Shown here one piece after another: positions 43,495 through 51,450 of a stretch of DNA of 64,000 nt (position 1 is the stretch's first letter; every line of letters starts with the position of its first letter). The notes beneath the pieces are model-generated. The model made no database searches, had not been told where the DNA came from, and saw nothing but the letters and a program-made list of their open reading frames with translations. The DNA comes from Oscillospiraceae bacterium. GTDB taxonomy: Bacteria > Bacillota > Clostridia > Oscillospirales > Ruminococcaceae. Made by a program: the position numbers and the translations under genes. The stretch is taken from contig JAGAJF010000068.1 in NCBI GenBank assembly GCA_017829005.1, forward strand, positions 1 through 64,000, read 5' to 3'.

Positions 43495-43781
43495 CTAACG
43501 GAACACTAAAGGTAAAAGTTTCGCTCAAGCCTTTCTCAAAGGCTTGCAGGGGTCAAGGGGGCATTGGTCTTGCGAACAAGCCCGCCCCCTTGTCGCCCTC
43601 CGCAGAGGGCGAAATCCTTATCCTTAGAAGAGCTCCGCAAAGGGGTGAATTTTGAAACAGTCCTGTGGACTGTTTCAAAAGAGGGGAACGCCCTGCGATA
43701 GAGGGCGGGCTTGGAACAAGACACATTCCCCCGGGATTGTTAAGGGCTTGCCCTTAACGCAATGCGCCCAAAGGCGCATTG
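43495..43781 (+). repeat. Hairpin-array repeat copy 3 (after gyrB)
   Basis: Starts about 15 bases after the gyrB stop. Seven hairpins in the same order as copies 1 and 2, e.g. CAAGCCTTT/AAAGGCTTG, GAAACAGTCC/GGACTGTTTC, CGCCCT/AGGGCG, TTAAGGGC/GCCCTTAA (43740-43757) and AATGCGCC/GGCGCATT. Confidence 0.85.
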
Positions 43782-43866
43782 TTAGCTGTCCATATTTATT
43801 AACGGTTCAGCGGACTTATTATAGGTTACAACCAATTTATTTTAAAATAAAAAGGAATGATAAGTA

Positions 43867-44532
43867 TTGTCTGTTTTAGACGATGATATTTACGATGACG
43901 GCAGAAGATCATTCGAAGAGCTTCTTGCCAAGGGCGAATATAAAAGCTCAAAAGAGGATATTCTAAAGGGCTTTAAGCTTTTTCAGAAAAAATACGTCTA
44001 CAAAAGCGTGGGCATTCAGATGCTTATAGTAGTTCTGGGACTTGTTTCCCAGATACTCACTATCTTTACGGCGGCAGAGGGCGAGGACGTTTCCTTCTCC
44101 TATATGCTCATTGTGATGTGCGTTGTTCTCGGCGGATATTTCCTTATCCGTCCCAAAAACACTTTCAGAAAGCTTGAGGACAGTATCGGAGAGCTTGAGG
44201 GTACGGTGTATGAAGCTGAAATTTATACTGATAAGATAAAAATATCAACTTTATACGACCCGTATATTTCCGAAGAGGCTGAGAAAGAGGCAGAGGCGGA
44301 GAATAATGATGATAAGGAGGAAAATGACCCCGAAAACGACCTTCCTCCCGCTACTATCATACATCTCGACAATGCCGCTGTTGAAATTGTTGAAAGTTCC
44401 CAGCTTTTCGTTGTGTACATCAAGAAATTAAACGTGTTCGTTATACCCAAATCGGCTTTTAAGCCCTATGAGGTAATGGAGATAAAAAACAGGCTTTCAA
44501 ATATTATGGGTGTGAGATACAAGGGAGATTGA
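43867..44532 (+). CDS. YcxB-like membrane protein
   Basis: A 221-residue protein with a TTG start (AAGGA 10 bases upstream). The N-terminus is acidic and cytoplasmic (DDDIYDDGRRSFEELLAKGEY), two membrane helices lie at about 47-68 and 77-94, and a C-terminal domain carries VYEAEIYTDKIKIST, an acidic low-complexity insert (EEAEKEAEAENNDDKEEND), and IIHLDNAAVEIVESSQLFVVYIKKLNVFVIPKSAF, the pattern of the YcxB-like domain. Function is unknown. It sits between gyrB and gyrA, which are usually adjacent. Confidence 0.75.
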   Translation: MSVLDDDIYDDGRRSFEELLAKGEYKSSKEDILKGFKLFQKKYVYKSVGIQMLIVVLGLVSQILTIFTAAEGEDVSFSYMLIVMCVVLGGYFLIRPKNTFRKLEDSIGELEGTVYEAEIYTDKIKISTLYDPYISEEAEKEAEAENNDDKEENDPENDLPPATIIHLDNAAVEIVESSQLFVVYIKKLNVFVIPKSAFKPYEVMEIKNRLSNIMGVRYKGD

Positions 44533-44574
44533 CCCGTAATAAAAGCTTTTTATCCGTAAAAGGAGTTGTTGAAT

Positions 44575-47163
44575 TTGTCAGATGAAGTTTTCAGTTTGAA
44601 TAATAACAGGTTTATTAACAGGGATATTGAAAAGGAAATGAGAGAGTCTTTCCTTGCCTACTCTATGTCGGTTATTGTTTCCCGTGCCCTGCCCGATGTA
44701 AGAGACGGTCTCAAGCCCGTTCACAGGCGTATCCTTTACACTATGTACGAAAACGGTCTTACTCCCGACAAGGAGTACCGTAAGTGTGCCGATACGGTAG
44801 GTACTGTTCTGGGTAGATATCACCCTCACGGCGACGCTTCCGTTTATGACGCTATGGTTAGACTTGCTCAGGATTTCTCTATGAGATATCCCCTTGTGGA
44901 CGGTCACGGAAACTTCGGCTCACTTGACGGCGACCCCCCTGCTGCTTACCGATACACTGAGGCAAGAATGGAGAAAATGTCCCTGGAAATGCTTACAGAT
45001 ATTAACAAGGACACCATTGACTTTATGCCTAACTACGATGACAGACTTAAAGAGCCTGTTGTTCTTCCCTCACGTTTTCCCAATCTCCTTGTTAACGGTT
45101 CGGTGGGTATTGCTGTGGGTATGGCTACAAATATCCCTCCTCACAACCTTACCGAAACAATCGGCGCTGTTCAGACACTTATCAAAAATCCAGACTGCAC
45201 TCTTGACGAGCTTATGGAGCATATCAAGGGTCCCGATTTCCCTACGGGCGGCATTATTATGGGTCGTGCGGGCATAAGGGCTGCTTATGCTACGGGAAGA
45301 GGAAAGGTAACTCTCAGGGGCAGGACGAGGATTGAGGAAATTAAGGGACGTAACTGCATTATTGTTGACGAAATTCCTTATATGGTCAACAAAAAGACCC
45401 TTATCGAAAGAATTGCAGAGCTTGCCAAGGACAAGCGAATTGACGGTATTTTCAACGTTCGTGACGAGTCGGACAAGGACAATGCTGTAAGGGTCGTTAT
45501 TGAGCTGAAAAAGGATGCTATTCCTCAGGTGGTTCTCAATCACCTGTTCCAGTTCACTCAGCTGCAGGATACGGTGGGTGTTATACTGCTGGCTCTCGTT
45601 AAGGGCGAGCCGAAGGTGCTGACTCTCAAGCAGATGCTGACAGAGTATCTTGATTTCCAGGTGGAGGTCATCAGAAGAAGAACTCAGTTCGATCTTGACA
45701 AGGCTAAGGCAAGGGCGCATATCTTAGAGGGTATGGTCATTGCGGCGGATAACATTGACGAGGTAATCAAAATATGCCGCACCTCCGAAAATATCGGCGA
45801 GATAAAGTCGAGACTTATGGAAAGATTTGCTCTCACCGATGTGCAGGCTGAGGCTATCGCTCAGATGAGAATGTATCAGCTCTCCAATATGGAGTGCAAG
45901 AAGATAGAGGACGAACTTGCCGAGCTTCACGCTAAGATAAAGGAGCTTACCGAAATTCTCGGGGACAATGAAAAGGTGCTTGCTATCATTTCCGACGAGC
46001 TTGAGGAGATCAAGAAGAAATATGGCGACGAGAGAAAGACCGATATTGAGAATATCAGCGGAGAGGTTGATGTGGAGGATCTTATCCCTGTTGAGGACTG
46101 CGTTGTTACTCTTACGGATATCGGTTATATCAAGCGTCAGCCTGTAAGCGAGTACAAAATTCAGAAGCGAGGCGGCAAGGGAGTTTCCGCTATCAAGCAG
46201 AGGGACGAGGACTTTATCCAGGAAATGTTTATCGCTTCCTCTCATGATGATGTGCTGTTTATTTCCAACAAGGGCATTATGTACAAGCTCCGCTGCTTTG
46301 AAATTGCCGAGGGTTCCAAGCAGTCGAGAGGTGTTAATGTTATAAATATGCTCCCTCTTTCCGAGGACGAGAAAATTGCGGCTATGATAAAGACCTCAGA
46401 TTATGACGAGGGCAGATTTATCATTATGGTCACCAAGAACGGCAAGATAAAGAGAACTCCCCTTTCCTCTTACAAGAATGTCCGCAAGAACGGTCTGAGG
46501 GCTGTGGGTCTTGACGAGGGTGACGAAATTGCGGGCGTAAGACTCACCGACGGCAATGCTCAGGTCATTGTTGCCACAAGAAACGGCTTTGCTATCCGCA
46601 TTGAGGAAACACAAATGAGACCTATGAGCAGAACTGCTCACGGCGTTAAGGCTATCAAGCTCAGAGAGGGAGACTATGTTGTTTCTATGGCGAGGGTACG
46701 TGAGGGTGCTTCCGTTCTTACCGTTACCGACAAGGGTCTTGGCAGACGTGTTAAGCTTGAGGACTACCGTATCCAGCACAGAGGCGGCTATGGTATGCTT
46801 AATTACAAGGCTTCCGAGGAAAAGGGATATGTTTGCGGCATCAAGATAGTTGACGAGGACGATGACATTATTATGATAGCATCTGACGGCGTTATTATCA
46901 GGATAAGAGCCTGCGATATTCGCATTATGGGAAGGTATGCTACGGGCGTTAAGCTTATGAGAGTGACCGGCGAGGACAGAGTGGTTTCCTTCACCAGAGC
47001 CGAGCATGATGACAGCGCCGAGACGGAAAAGATCGAACAGCCCTCCGAGGAAGAGCTTCAGAAGGAGCTTGCCGAGGCTGCTGCCGAAGAGCAGAGCGAG
47101 GTAATTATTGACGAAGAGCCTGACGATGAGGACGAGGACATTGCAGAAGATCCGGAAGAATAA
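44575..47163 (+). CDS. gyrA: DNA gyrase subunit A
   Basis: An 862-residue DNA-cutting subunit of gyrase. The TTG at 44575 is chosen because AGGAG lies 9 bases upstream. Core: [93 protein letters not shown] with the catalytic Tyr in AAYRYTE. The residue matching E. coli Ser83 is Ala (G-D-A-S-V-Y-D), which in other species is linked to lower natural quinolone susceptibility. The C-terminal beta-pinwheel (about 500-820) includes the GyrA-box-like QRRGGKG as QKRGGKG. An acidic tail of about 45 residues ([16 protein letters not shown]) ends it. Confidence 0.96.
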   Translation: MSDEVFSLNNNRFINRDIEKEMRESFLAYSMSVIVSRALPDVRDGLKPVHRRILYTMYENGLTPDKEYRKCADTVGTVLGRYHPHGDASVYDAMVRLAQDFSMRYPLVDGHGNFGSLDGDPPAAYRYTEARMEKMSLEMLTDINKDTIDFMPNYDDRLKEPVVLPSRFPNLLVNGSVGIAVGMATNIPPHNLTETIGAVQTLIKNPDCTLDELMEHIKGPDFPTGGIIMGRAGIRAAYATGRGKVTLRGRTRIEEIKGRNCIIVDEIPYMVNKKTLIERIAELAKDKRIDGIFNVRDESDKDNAVRVVIELKKDAIPQVVLNHLFQFTQLQDTVGVILLALVKGEPKVLTLKQMLTEYLDFQVEVIRRRTQFDLDKAKARAHILEGMVIAADNIDEVIKICRTSENIGEIKSRLMERFALTDVQAEAIAQMRMYQLSNMECKKIEDELAELHAKIKELTEILGDNEKVLAIISDELEEIKKKYGDERKTDIENISGEVDVEDLIPVEDCVVTLTDIGYIKRQPVSEYKIQKRGGKGVSAIKQRDEDFIQEMFIASSHDDVLFISNKGIMYKLRCFEIAEGSKQSRGVNVINMLPLSEDEKIAAMIKTSDYDEGRFIIMVTKNGKIKRTPLSSYKNVRKNGLRAVGLDEGDEIAGVRLTDGNAQVIVATRNGFAIRIEETQMRPMSRTAHGVKAIKLREGDYVVSMARVREGASVLTVTDKGLGRRVKLEDYRIQHRGGYGMLNYKASEEKGYVCGIKIVDEDDDIIMIASDGVIIRIRACDIRIMGRYATGVKLMRVTGEDRVVSFTRAEHDDSAETEKIEQPSEEELQKELAEAAAEEQSEVIIDEEPDDEDEDIAEDPEE

Positions 47164-47173
47164 TTTTTAACAT

Positions 47174-47199
47174 AAGCAGGCGGTTTTTTCCGCCTGCTT
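47174..47199 (+). terminator. Hairpin after gyrA
   Basis: Perfect 10-bp arms AAGCAGGCGG/CCGCCTGCTT with a T6 loop; no T-run follows, so termination may be partial and the GH16 gene 18 bases downstream could be read through. Confidence 0.5.
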
Positions 47200-47216
47200 G
47201 CTGTATAGGTGATAGT

Positions 47217-48005
47217 ATGATATCTGAGCTTATTGCAATGATGGCGGCGGTTAATACGGAACTTTCAACATTTTTAAACAGAGATGTTGAAAGTTATAAA
47301 ATAATTGACCACAAGCCTTATTACATAACCTTCGAGGATAATTTTGACGGGACGGAGCTTGACCCTTCAAAGTGGGAAAGGTGTCCCGAATACAAAAGGC
47401 AGGACCTTAACAATTACTGGAAAGACGATATGTCTTATCTTGACGGAGAAGGTCATCTTGTGCTGGAAATGAGCTATGACGAGGAAACGGACAGATTTAA
47501 CTCGGGGGCTGTCCGCACAAGGGGCATTTTCGAGCAGGCTTACGGGTATTTTGAGATAAGGTGTACACTCAACAATGTTCCCGGGTACTGGACTGCCTTC
47601 TGGCTTATGGGAGACTCCGTTAACAGCGAAATAAACGGCGGAAAGGACGGCACGGAAATTGACATTTACGAGTCACCCTATTACAGTGAGAAAAAAATTC
47701 AGCACACTCTTAACTGGGACGGATACGGTGCTCAGCACAAGTATGAGGGTAAGGTCGTGAATGCCGAAGTTTACGACGGGGAATTTCACACCTTCGGGCT
47801 TTTATGGACTGAGGACGAGTATGTTTATTATATTGACGGCAAGGAGACCTGGAGGACTGATGCTCAAAAAGCAAAGGGAACCTGCGAGGTTCCCTTGTAC
47901 CTTAAATTTTCCTCTGAGACGGGGGGCTGGACGGGAATACCCGACAAAGGATCGCTTCCCGACAGGATATATGCGGATTATGTGAGAGTTTACTCCGCAA
48001 GCTGA
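47217..48005 (+). CDS. Glycoside hydrolase family 16 (beta-glucanase-like) without signal peptide
   Basis: A 262-residue GH16 enzyme. The jelly-roll starts near YYITFEDNFDGTELDPSKWERCPEY, and the catalytic strand is GTEIDIYE (nucleophile Glu about 147, acid/base Glu about 152), followed by the typical HTLNWDGYG and FHTFGLLWTEDEYVYYIDGKE. Such enzymes cleave beta-1,3/1,4- or beta-1,3-glucans, or related polysaccharides. The first 28 residues show no signal peptide or lipobox, so the enzyme may be cytoplasmic. AGGTGATAGT lies before the ATG. It follows gyrA closely and overlaps feoA at the 3' end by 16 bases. Confidence 0.9.
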   Translation: MISELIAMMAAVNTELSTFLNRDVESYKIIDHKPYYITFEDNFDGTELDPSKWERCPEYKRQDLNNYWKDDMSYLDGEGHLVLEMSYDEETDRFNSGAVRTRGIFEQAYGYFEIRCTLNNVPGYWTAFWLMGDSVNSEINGGKDGTEIDIYESPYYSEKKIQHTLNWDGYGAQHKYEGKVVNAEVYDGEFHTFGLLWTEDEYVYYIDGKETWRTDAQKAKGTCEVPLYLKFSSETGGWTGIPDKGSLPDRIYADYVRVYSAS

Positions 48006-48238
48006 TCTGTTCTGACCATTATATTTCCCGTGTCTTCCTTGCGTAATGCTATTACCGCTCCTCTGATAAGATAGGCTATGGGGTCTCCTGCGGGGCTTCG
48101 GTGGAGACATATTACACGTGTTCCCTCGATAAGTCCCATATCCATCAGACGGCGGCGCATATCTCCCGTACTGTTCATCTCCGTTACAACGGCTGTACTG
48201 CCCTCGGAGAGAGAGGATAATGCTGATATATTATTCAT
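47990..48238 (-). CDS. feoA: FeoA-family protein
   Basis: An 82-residue SH3-like protein of the FeoA family, which accompanies the ferrous iron transporter FeoB. Pattern: LSSLSEGSTAVVTEMNSTGDMRRRLMDMGLIEGTRVICLHRSPAGDPIAYLIRGAVIALRKEDTGNI. No feoB gene is adjacent, so partnering with a distant FeoB, or another small role, is inferred. It converges with the GH16 gene, overlapping it by 16 bases. No good terminator lies between them. Confidence 0.85.
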   Translation of the reverse strand: MNNISALSSLSEGSTAVVTEMNSTGDMRRRLMDMGLIEGTRVICLHRSPAGDPIAYLIRGAVIALRKEDTGNIMVRTDQLAE

Positions 48239-48342
48239 AAGTATTGCTTCCCTGTGTTATGAAATGTACAGACCTTTATAACAGGCTGTCATAGTTATAT
48301 TATGCCCGATAATGTAAACGGGTGAATTTTAAGAGGTCACAT

Positions 48343-49068
48343 ATGCCAAGATTTTTTATTGACGAGACCGCTCTTTGCGGCGATATTATTACGGTGAGGG
48401 GCGGCGACGCCGTTCACATCGGCAGGTCCCTGAGAATGAAAACAGGCGACAGCATTACATTTTGCAGAGAGGGCGTGGACTTTGTTTCGGTCATTGAGAA
48501 AATGACCTCGGACGAGGTTTTCTGCAGGGTGGTCGAAAAAATTCCCTCCTCCTCAGAGCCGAATTTGCGGCTGACCATATATCAGGCTCTCCCCAAGCAG
48601 GACAAGCCCGAGCTTATCATTCAGAAATGCACCGAGCTGGGTGCGGCGAGGATAGTTTTCTTTATCTCAAAAAGGTGCGTTTCCCGTCCCGATGAAAAAT
48701 CGGCGGAGAAAAAGCTTGCAAGATGGAGAAAGGTTGCCGAGGAAGCGGCAAAGCAGTCGGGCAGAGGAAATATTCCCGAGATATGCGGAATTGTAAGCTT
48801 TGACGAGGCCGTAAATGAGCTTTGCGGAAACGATATTTCCCTTTTATGCTATGAAAACGGCGGGGAGCGGCTTTCGGAAATTGACTTTTCCGGCAAAAAT
48901 ACCTGCGGCGTTATGATAGGAGCTGAAGGGGGCTTTGACAGGTCGGAAGCGGACAAATGCTGTGAAAAGGGCGCTGTTCCCATCTGGCTCGGAAAGCGCA
49001 TTTTACGGTGCGAGACCTGTCCTATTGCGGTGACGGCTATGATAATGCTTTCGGCAGGAGAAATTTAA
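48343..49068 (+). CDS. rsmE: 16S rRNA (uracil-1498 N3) methyltransferase RsmE
   Basis: A 241-residue SPOUT methyltransferase that modifies U1498 of 16S rRNA. The start at 48343 (MPRFFIDETALCGDIITVRGGDAVHIGRSLRMKTGD) follows AGAGGT. The knot region has QALPKQDKPELIIQKCTELGAARIVFF, EEAAKQSGRGNIPEI, then the SAM-binding IGAEGGFDRSEADKC and WLGKRILRCETCPIAVTAMI. All standard family blocks are present. Confidence 0.95.
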   Translation: MPRFFIDETALCGDIITVRGGDAVHIGRSLRMKTGDSITFCREGVDFVSVIEKMTSDEVFCRVVEKIPSSSEPNLRLTIYQALPKQDKPELIIQKCTELGAARIVFFISKRCVSRPDEKSAEKKLARWRKVAEEAAKQSGRGNIPEICGIVSFDEAVNELCGNDISLLCYENGGERLSEIDFSGKNTCGVMIGAEGGFDRSEADKCCEKGAVPIWLGKRILRCETCPIAVTAMIMLSAGEI

Positions 49069-49076
49069 AATTTTTC

Positions 49077-49116
49077 ATATGTCTCTCATTGTGAAGTGGG
49101 AGACATATTTTTTTTA
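49077..49116 (+). terminator. Terminator of rsmE
   Basis: Arms ATATGTCTC/GAGACATAT with a 14-base loop, followed by a run of eight T. Confidence 0.8.
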
Positions 49117-49251
49117 TAAAAAAATTTTTTGTCTCAGAAGTCAAAAAGTTAAAAATATATTGAATTTGTACAGAATATATGATATAATAAAAAATAAACC
49201 TATGTGACCGATGTTTTTGTTTATATAGACGAATAAACAGGGGGAAATTTT

Positions 49252-51450
49252 GTGAAAATGCCTTTGATCAAAAAAATAAAAGACGAGCTTTTAAAGGACG
49301 AGTTTGATGTACAGCATAAGCTTCTGAACATTCTGCTTGCGGTGAGCTTTGCTGTGGGCGGTATATCGGTCCTTATATCATTTATTTTAAATCACGGATT
49401 TGTAGGAAATATTGCCGTTCTGCTCATTGTGCTTTATACGGGAATAAATTTGTGGATATCCGTAAAAAAAGGAAATAAACGTCTTGCTGCCATACTTATC
49501 ACTACCATAGGCGACCTTGTTCTTCTTCCTGTTTTTTTTATTACAAACGGAGGAACAAAGGACGGTATACAGCTATGGTATCTGTTTGGTCTTCTGACGC
49601 CTCTCATTGCTCTCAGAGGTGTACCCTCGGTGATAATGTTTATTCTAAGCCTCCTTTCATGTGTGGGGTGTATGTTATTTGAAAAAATCTGCCCCGATGC
49701 CATTATGCATTCGGAGAATGAACTCGCCCGATTTATTGTAATGTTTATATCCTTTGTGTTCTTTGCTGTAATAATCGGCATTTTGTTCAAGTATCAGGCA
49801 GATGTTTACGAAAATCAGAGGGAAATTATGCTCCGCAAGGACGATGAGCTTGTTAAGGCTATGGAGGAGGCTCAGAGCGCCAATAACGCAAAGAGCATAT
49901 TTCTCGCTCATATGTCCCACGAGATAAGGACCCCCATTAACGCTGTTCTCGGAATGGACGAGATGATAATCAGAGAAAGCACCGACAAGGACATTACCGC
50001 TTATGCTGTGAATATCCGCAGTGCAGGCAATTCCCTGCTCACCATCATAAACGATATCCTGGATTTTTCAAAGATAGAGTCAAATAAGATGGAGATAATC
50101 CCTGCGGAATACGACCTTTCCCTGCTCCTCAGAGACTGCTATAATCTGGTATTTATGAGGGCGGCGGAAAAGGAACTCAGGTTTACCTTCGAGACAGATG
50201 AAAATACTCCCAAAAATCTTGTGGGAGACGAATTCCGCATAAGGCAGATAATCACAAACCTTCTCACCAACGGAGTCAAGTACACCCCGAAGGGTTCTGT
50301 TTCTCTTACTGTGGGCTTTGACAGGATAGACAAGAACAGGATAATGCTTATAATTTCCGTTAAGGACACGGGTATGGGCATAAGCGATGAGGACAAGGCT
50401 AAGCTTTTCGATTCCTTCAGACGAATAAATTCCTCACAGACAAAAAATATCGAGGGAACGGGACTGGGACTTGCCATCACAAAGAGACTTGCTGAGCTTA
50501 TGGACGGTACCGTTCTGGTGGAGAGCGAGTACGGAAAGGGAAGCGTTTTCACCGTCCGTATCCCCCAGAGGGTCTCGGGAAGCGGAATTATGGGCGACTT
50601 TGACCCCAGTAAAAATAACTGCCCCGACAAGAAATACCGTGAAAGCTTCCACGCTCCCGACGCAAAAATTCTTGTGGTGGACGATGTGAAAATGAACGTG
50701 GAGGTAATGAGGGGACTTATCAAAAAGACCCTTATCGTTTCGGACGCTGCTTACAGCGGAGAAGAATGTCTGGCTCTTGCGGCTAAGGAAAAATACGATA
50801 TCATCTTTATGGACCATCTTATGCCCGAAATGGACGGCGTTGAGACCCTTAAACATCTCAGAGAAGATAATAACAGCCCCAACAGGGACACCCCCGTTAT
50901 CGCACTTACTGCAAATGTCATTGCAGGCGCCAAGGAAAGCTATATGTCTATGGGCTTTGCGGATTATCTTTCCAAGCCTGTGAAGGGCAGCGATCTGGAG
51001 GATATGCTTATTAAGTTCCTGCCTTCCGAAAAGGTGATGACCTATTCGGAAAGCGACAGTGAAAGATATCAGAGCGACAATACGGATATTCCGGGATTTT
51101 TAAATGCAAAGGCAGGCATTTCCTTCTGCTGCGGAGATGTTTTCTTCTACAAGGAAGTGCTCAGAGGCTTTGTTCACAGCGGTATTACCGAAAGGCTGGG
51201 CAAATATTATTCCGCAAGAGACTGGGAAAATTACAGCGTTTGTATCCACAGTATTATGGGTACTGCCCTCAGTATCGGCGCGGAGGAGCTTGCTTCAAAG
51301 ACTTTCGCTATGAAAAATGCTCTAAAAAACGACAATATTTCCTATGTAAAGGAACATCACAAGAGCTACTATGACAGCTGTAAAAAGCTCATTGACCGGA
51401 TATCCGAGTACCTGGGCGAAGAGGAGGGAGCGGTAAGCAATGCTTTATAA
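49252..51450 (+). CDS. Membrane hybrid histidine kinase (HK-REC-Hpt)
   Basis: A 732-residue sensor. Residues about 25-185 hold six hydrophobic helices with no large outside loop. A coiled coil leads to the kinase: H-box FLAHMSHEIRTPINAV (His about 223), N-box RIRQIITNLLTNGVKYTP, G-boxes DTGMGI and GTGLGL. A receiver follows (ILVVDDVKMNVEVMRGL, phospho-Asp about 521 in IIFMDHLMPEMDGVETL), then an Hpt-like domain with VCIHSIMGTALSIGAEEL (His about 666). GTG at 49252 or ATG at 49258 is the start. It overlaps the next hybrid kinase gene by 11 bases. Output is unknown. Confidence 0.9.
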   Translation: MKMPLIKKIKDELLKDEFDVQHKLLNILLAVSFAVGGISVLISFILNHGFVGNIAVLLIVLYTGINLWISVKKGNKRLAAILITTIGDLVLLPVFFITNGGTKDGIQLWYLFGLLTPLIALRGVPSVIMFILSLLSCVGCMLFEKICPDAIMHSENELARFIVMFISFVFFAVIIGILFKYQADVYENQREIMLRKDDELVKAMEEAQSANNAKSIFLAHMSHEIRTPINAVLGMDEMIIRESTDKDITAYAVNIRSAGNSLLTIINDILDFSKIESNKMEIIPAEYDLSLLLRDCYNLVFMRAAEKELRFTFETDENTPKNLVGDEFRIRQIITNLLTNGVKYTPKGSVSLTVGFDRIDKNRIMLIISVKDTGMGISDEDKAKLFDSFRRINSSQTKNIEGTGLGLAITKRLAELMDGTVLVESEYGKGSVFTVRIPQRVSGSGIMGDFDPSKNNCPDKKYRESFHAPDAKILVVDDVKMNVEVMRGLIKKTLIVSDAAYSGEECLALAAKEKYDIIFMDHLMPEMDGVETLKHLREDNNSPNRDTPVIALTANVIAGAKESYMSMGFADYLSKPVKGSDLEDMLIKFLPSEKVMTYSESDSERYQSDNTDIPGFLNAKAGISFCCGDVFFYKEVLRGFVHSGITERLGKYYSARDWENYSVCIHSIMGTALSIGAEELASKTFAMKNALKNDNISYVKEHHKSYYDSCKKLIDRISEYLGEEEGAVSNAL

